Positions 6,122 through 6,538 of a stretch of DNA of 6,538 nucleotides are shown in pieces. A model generated the notes under the pieces. It was not told where the DNA came from. It saw only the letters and a program-made list of their open reading frames with translations, and searched no databases. The position numbers and the translations under genes are program-made. The DNA is taken from the NCBI GenBank assembly GCA_007133115.1, contig SLNI01000190.1, positions 1-6,538 on the forward strand. Direction: 5' to 3'. Each line of letters begins with the position of its first letter. Position 1 is the stretch's first letter. The DNA comes from Thioalkalivibrio sp. (GTDB taxonomy: Bacteria; Pseudomonadota; Gammaproteobacteria; Ectothiorhodospirales; Ectothiorhodospiraceae).

Positions 6122-6538
6122 TCAGGAGGCAGCCGGGCCAGGCTCCACGCTTTCCTTCGGAGCGTCGGCCAGAAGGGCATCGGCCCGAAACATGGCCTTG
6201 ATGCCCCGTAGTGCCTGCCGGCTGCGCTGTTCGTTTTCGATCAGGCTGAAACGCACGTGGGTATCGCCGTAACTGCCGAATCCGATTCCCGGAGAAACCG
6301 CCACCTTGGCCTCGATCAGGAGTTTCTTCGAAAATTCCAGCGACCCAAGGTGCTGATAGGCTGCCGGGATGGGCGCCCAGACGAACATGGTGGCCCGCGG
6401 CTTTTCCACCTTCCAGCCGAGCGCATTCAGGCCATCGCACAGGACATCGCGGCGCGCCCGGTATAGATCGCAGATTTCCCGTACGCAGTCCTGCGGCCCC
6501 TCGAGGGCGGCAATCGCCGCCACCTGGATGGGCGTGAA
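6122..6538 (-). CDS. alaC: Alanine transaminase-type aminotransferase (AlaC-like), C-terminal part (runs off window)
   Basis: This is the C-terminal 138 residues of a class I PLP aminotransferase. The frame is open through the window edge, and the first visible residues ([16 protein letters not shown]) are mid-protein, so the GTG codon at 6523 is internal and not a start. The visible part resembles E. coli AlaC (glutamate-pyruvate aminotransferase) closely from memory: [22 protein letters not shown], then [13 protein letters not shown], whose Arg should bind the substrate alpha-carboxylate, and [10 protein letters not shown]. The PLP-binding lysine and most of the active site lie outside the window. 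The stop is 33 bp before hom, so it is probably the upstream gene of the same operon, a gene order known in other gammaproteobacteria such as Pseudomonas. Related annotations, such as aspartate aminotransferase-like or LL-diaminopimelate aminotransferase-like, are possible for distant homologues, but the C-terminal match favours AlaC. Confidence 0.9.
   Translation of the reverse strand, partial: FTPIQVAAIAALEGPQDCVREICDLYRARRDVLCDGLNALGWKVEKPRATMFVWAPIPAAYQHLGSLEFSKKLLIEAKVAVSPGIGFGSYGDTHVRFSLIENEQRSRQALRGIKAMFRADALLADAPKESVEPGPAAS

Noticed and set aside
4742..6211. 489-codon plus-strand open frame opposite hom
   Set aside because: The minus strand encodes a full homoserine dehydrogenase with catalytic motifs; the plus-strand product is His/Arg/Gly/Asp-rich with no domain, a mirror frame of biased codons.

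Overview
The window is GC-rich, densely coded bacterial chromosome, most likely from a gammaproteobacterium. The adaptor, the DUF815-type ATPase and the alaC-hom-thrC order would suit a Chromatiales/Ectothiorhodospiraceae-type genome, but that placement is inference from gene order and protein style, not from a marker gene. No rRNA, tRNA, CRISPR array, insertion sequence or phage gene was recognised.

Layout, left to right. (1) Positions 1-2248, minus strand: a two-gene tripartite-efflux module. A periplasmic adaptor (membrane fusion protein, 1067-2248) is followed 92 bp downstream by the N-terminal third of an RND inner-membrane permease that leaves the window at its left edge (1-974). No outer-membrane (TolC-like) gene is visible. 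(2) Positions 2249-2711: a 463-bp divergent intergenic region. It holds a perfect 10-bp inverted repeat on the -35 box of a predicted promoter, and a minus-strand stretch with coding-like base composition but no recognisable product. (3) Positions 2712-3557, plus strand: a lone DUF815-type P-loop ATPase. (4) Positions 3558-3600: a 43-bp convergent gap filled by a hairpin. (5) Positions 3601-6538, minus strand: a compact amino-acid operon read alaC-like aminotransferase (only its C-terminal third is in the window), hom (homoserine dehydrogenase with ACT domain), thrC (threonine synthase), with gaps of 33 and 31 bp.

How the genes work together. Hom reduces aspartate semialdehyde to homoserine. 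After phosphorylation by a homoserine kinase encoded elsewhere, ThrC converts O-phosphohomoserine to threonine. The aminotransferase links the cluster to pyruvate/alanine nitrogen metabolism. The adaptor and permease should form a proton-driven export pump of unknown substrate. The ATPase stands alone and its role is unknown.

Most of the window is ordinary housekeeping DNA. The parts most worth a second look are a cysteine-cluster insert in ThrC, a Met/Pro/Gly-rich insert in the adaptor's hairpin region, and the operator-like palindrome with the puzzling intergenic sequence upstream of the ATPase. I see no convincing evidence of a wholly new multi-gene system.
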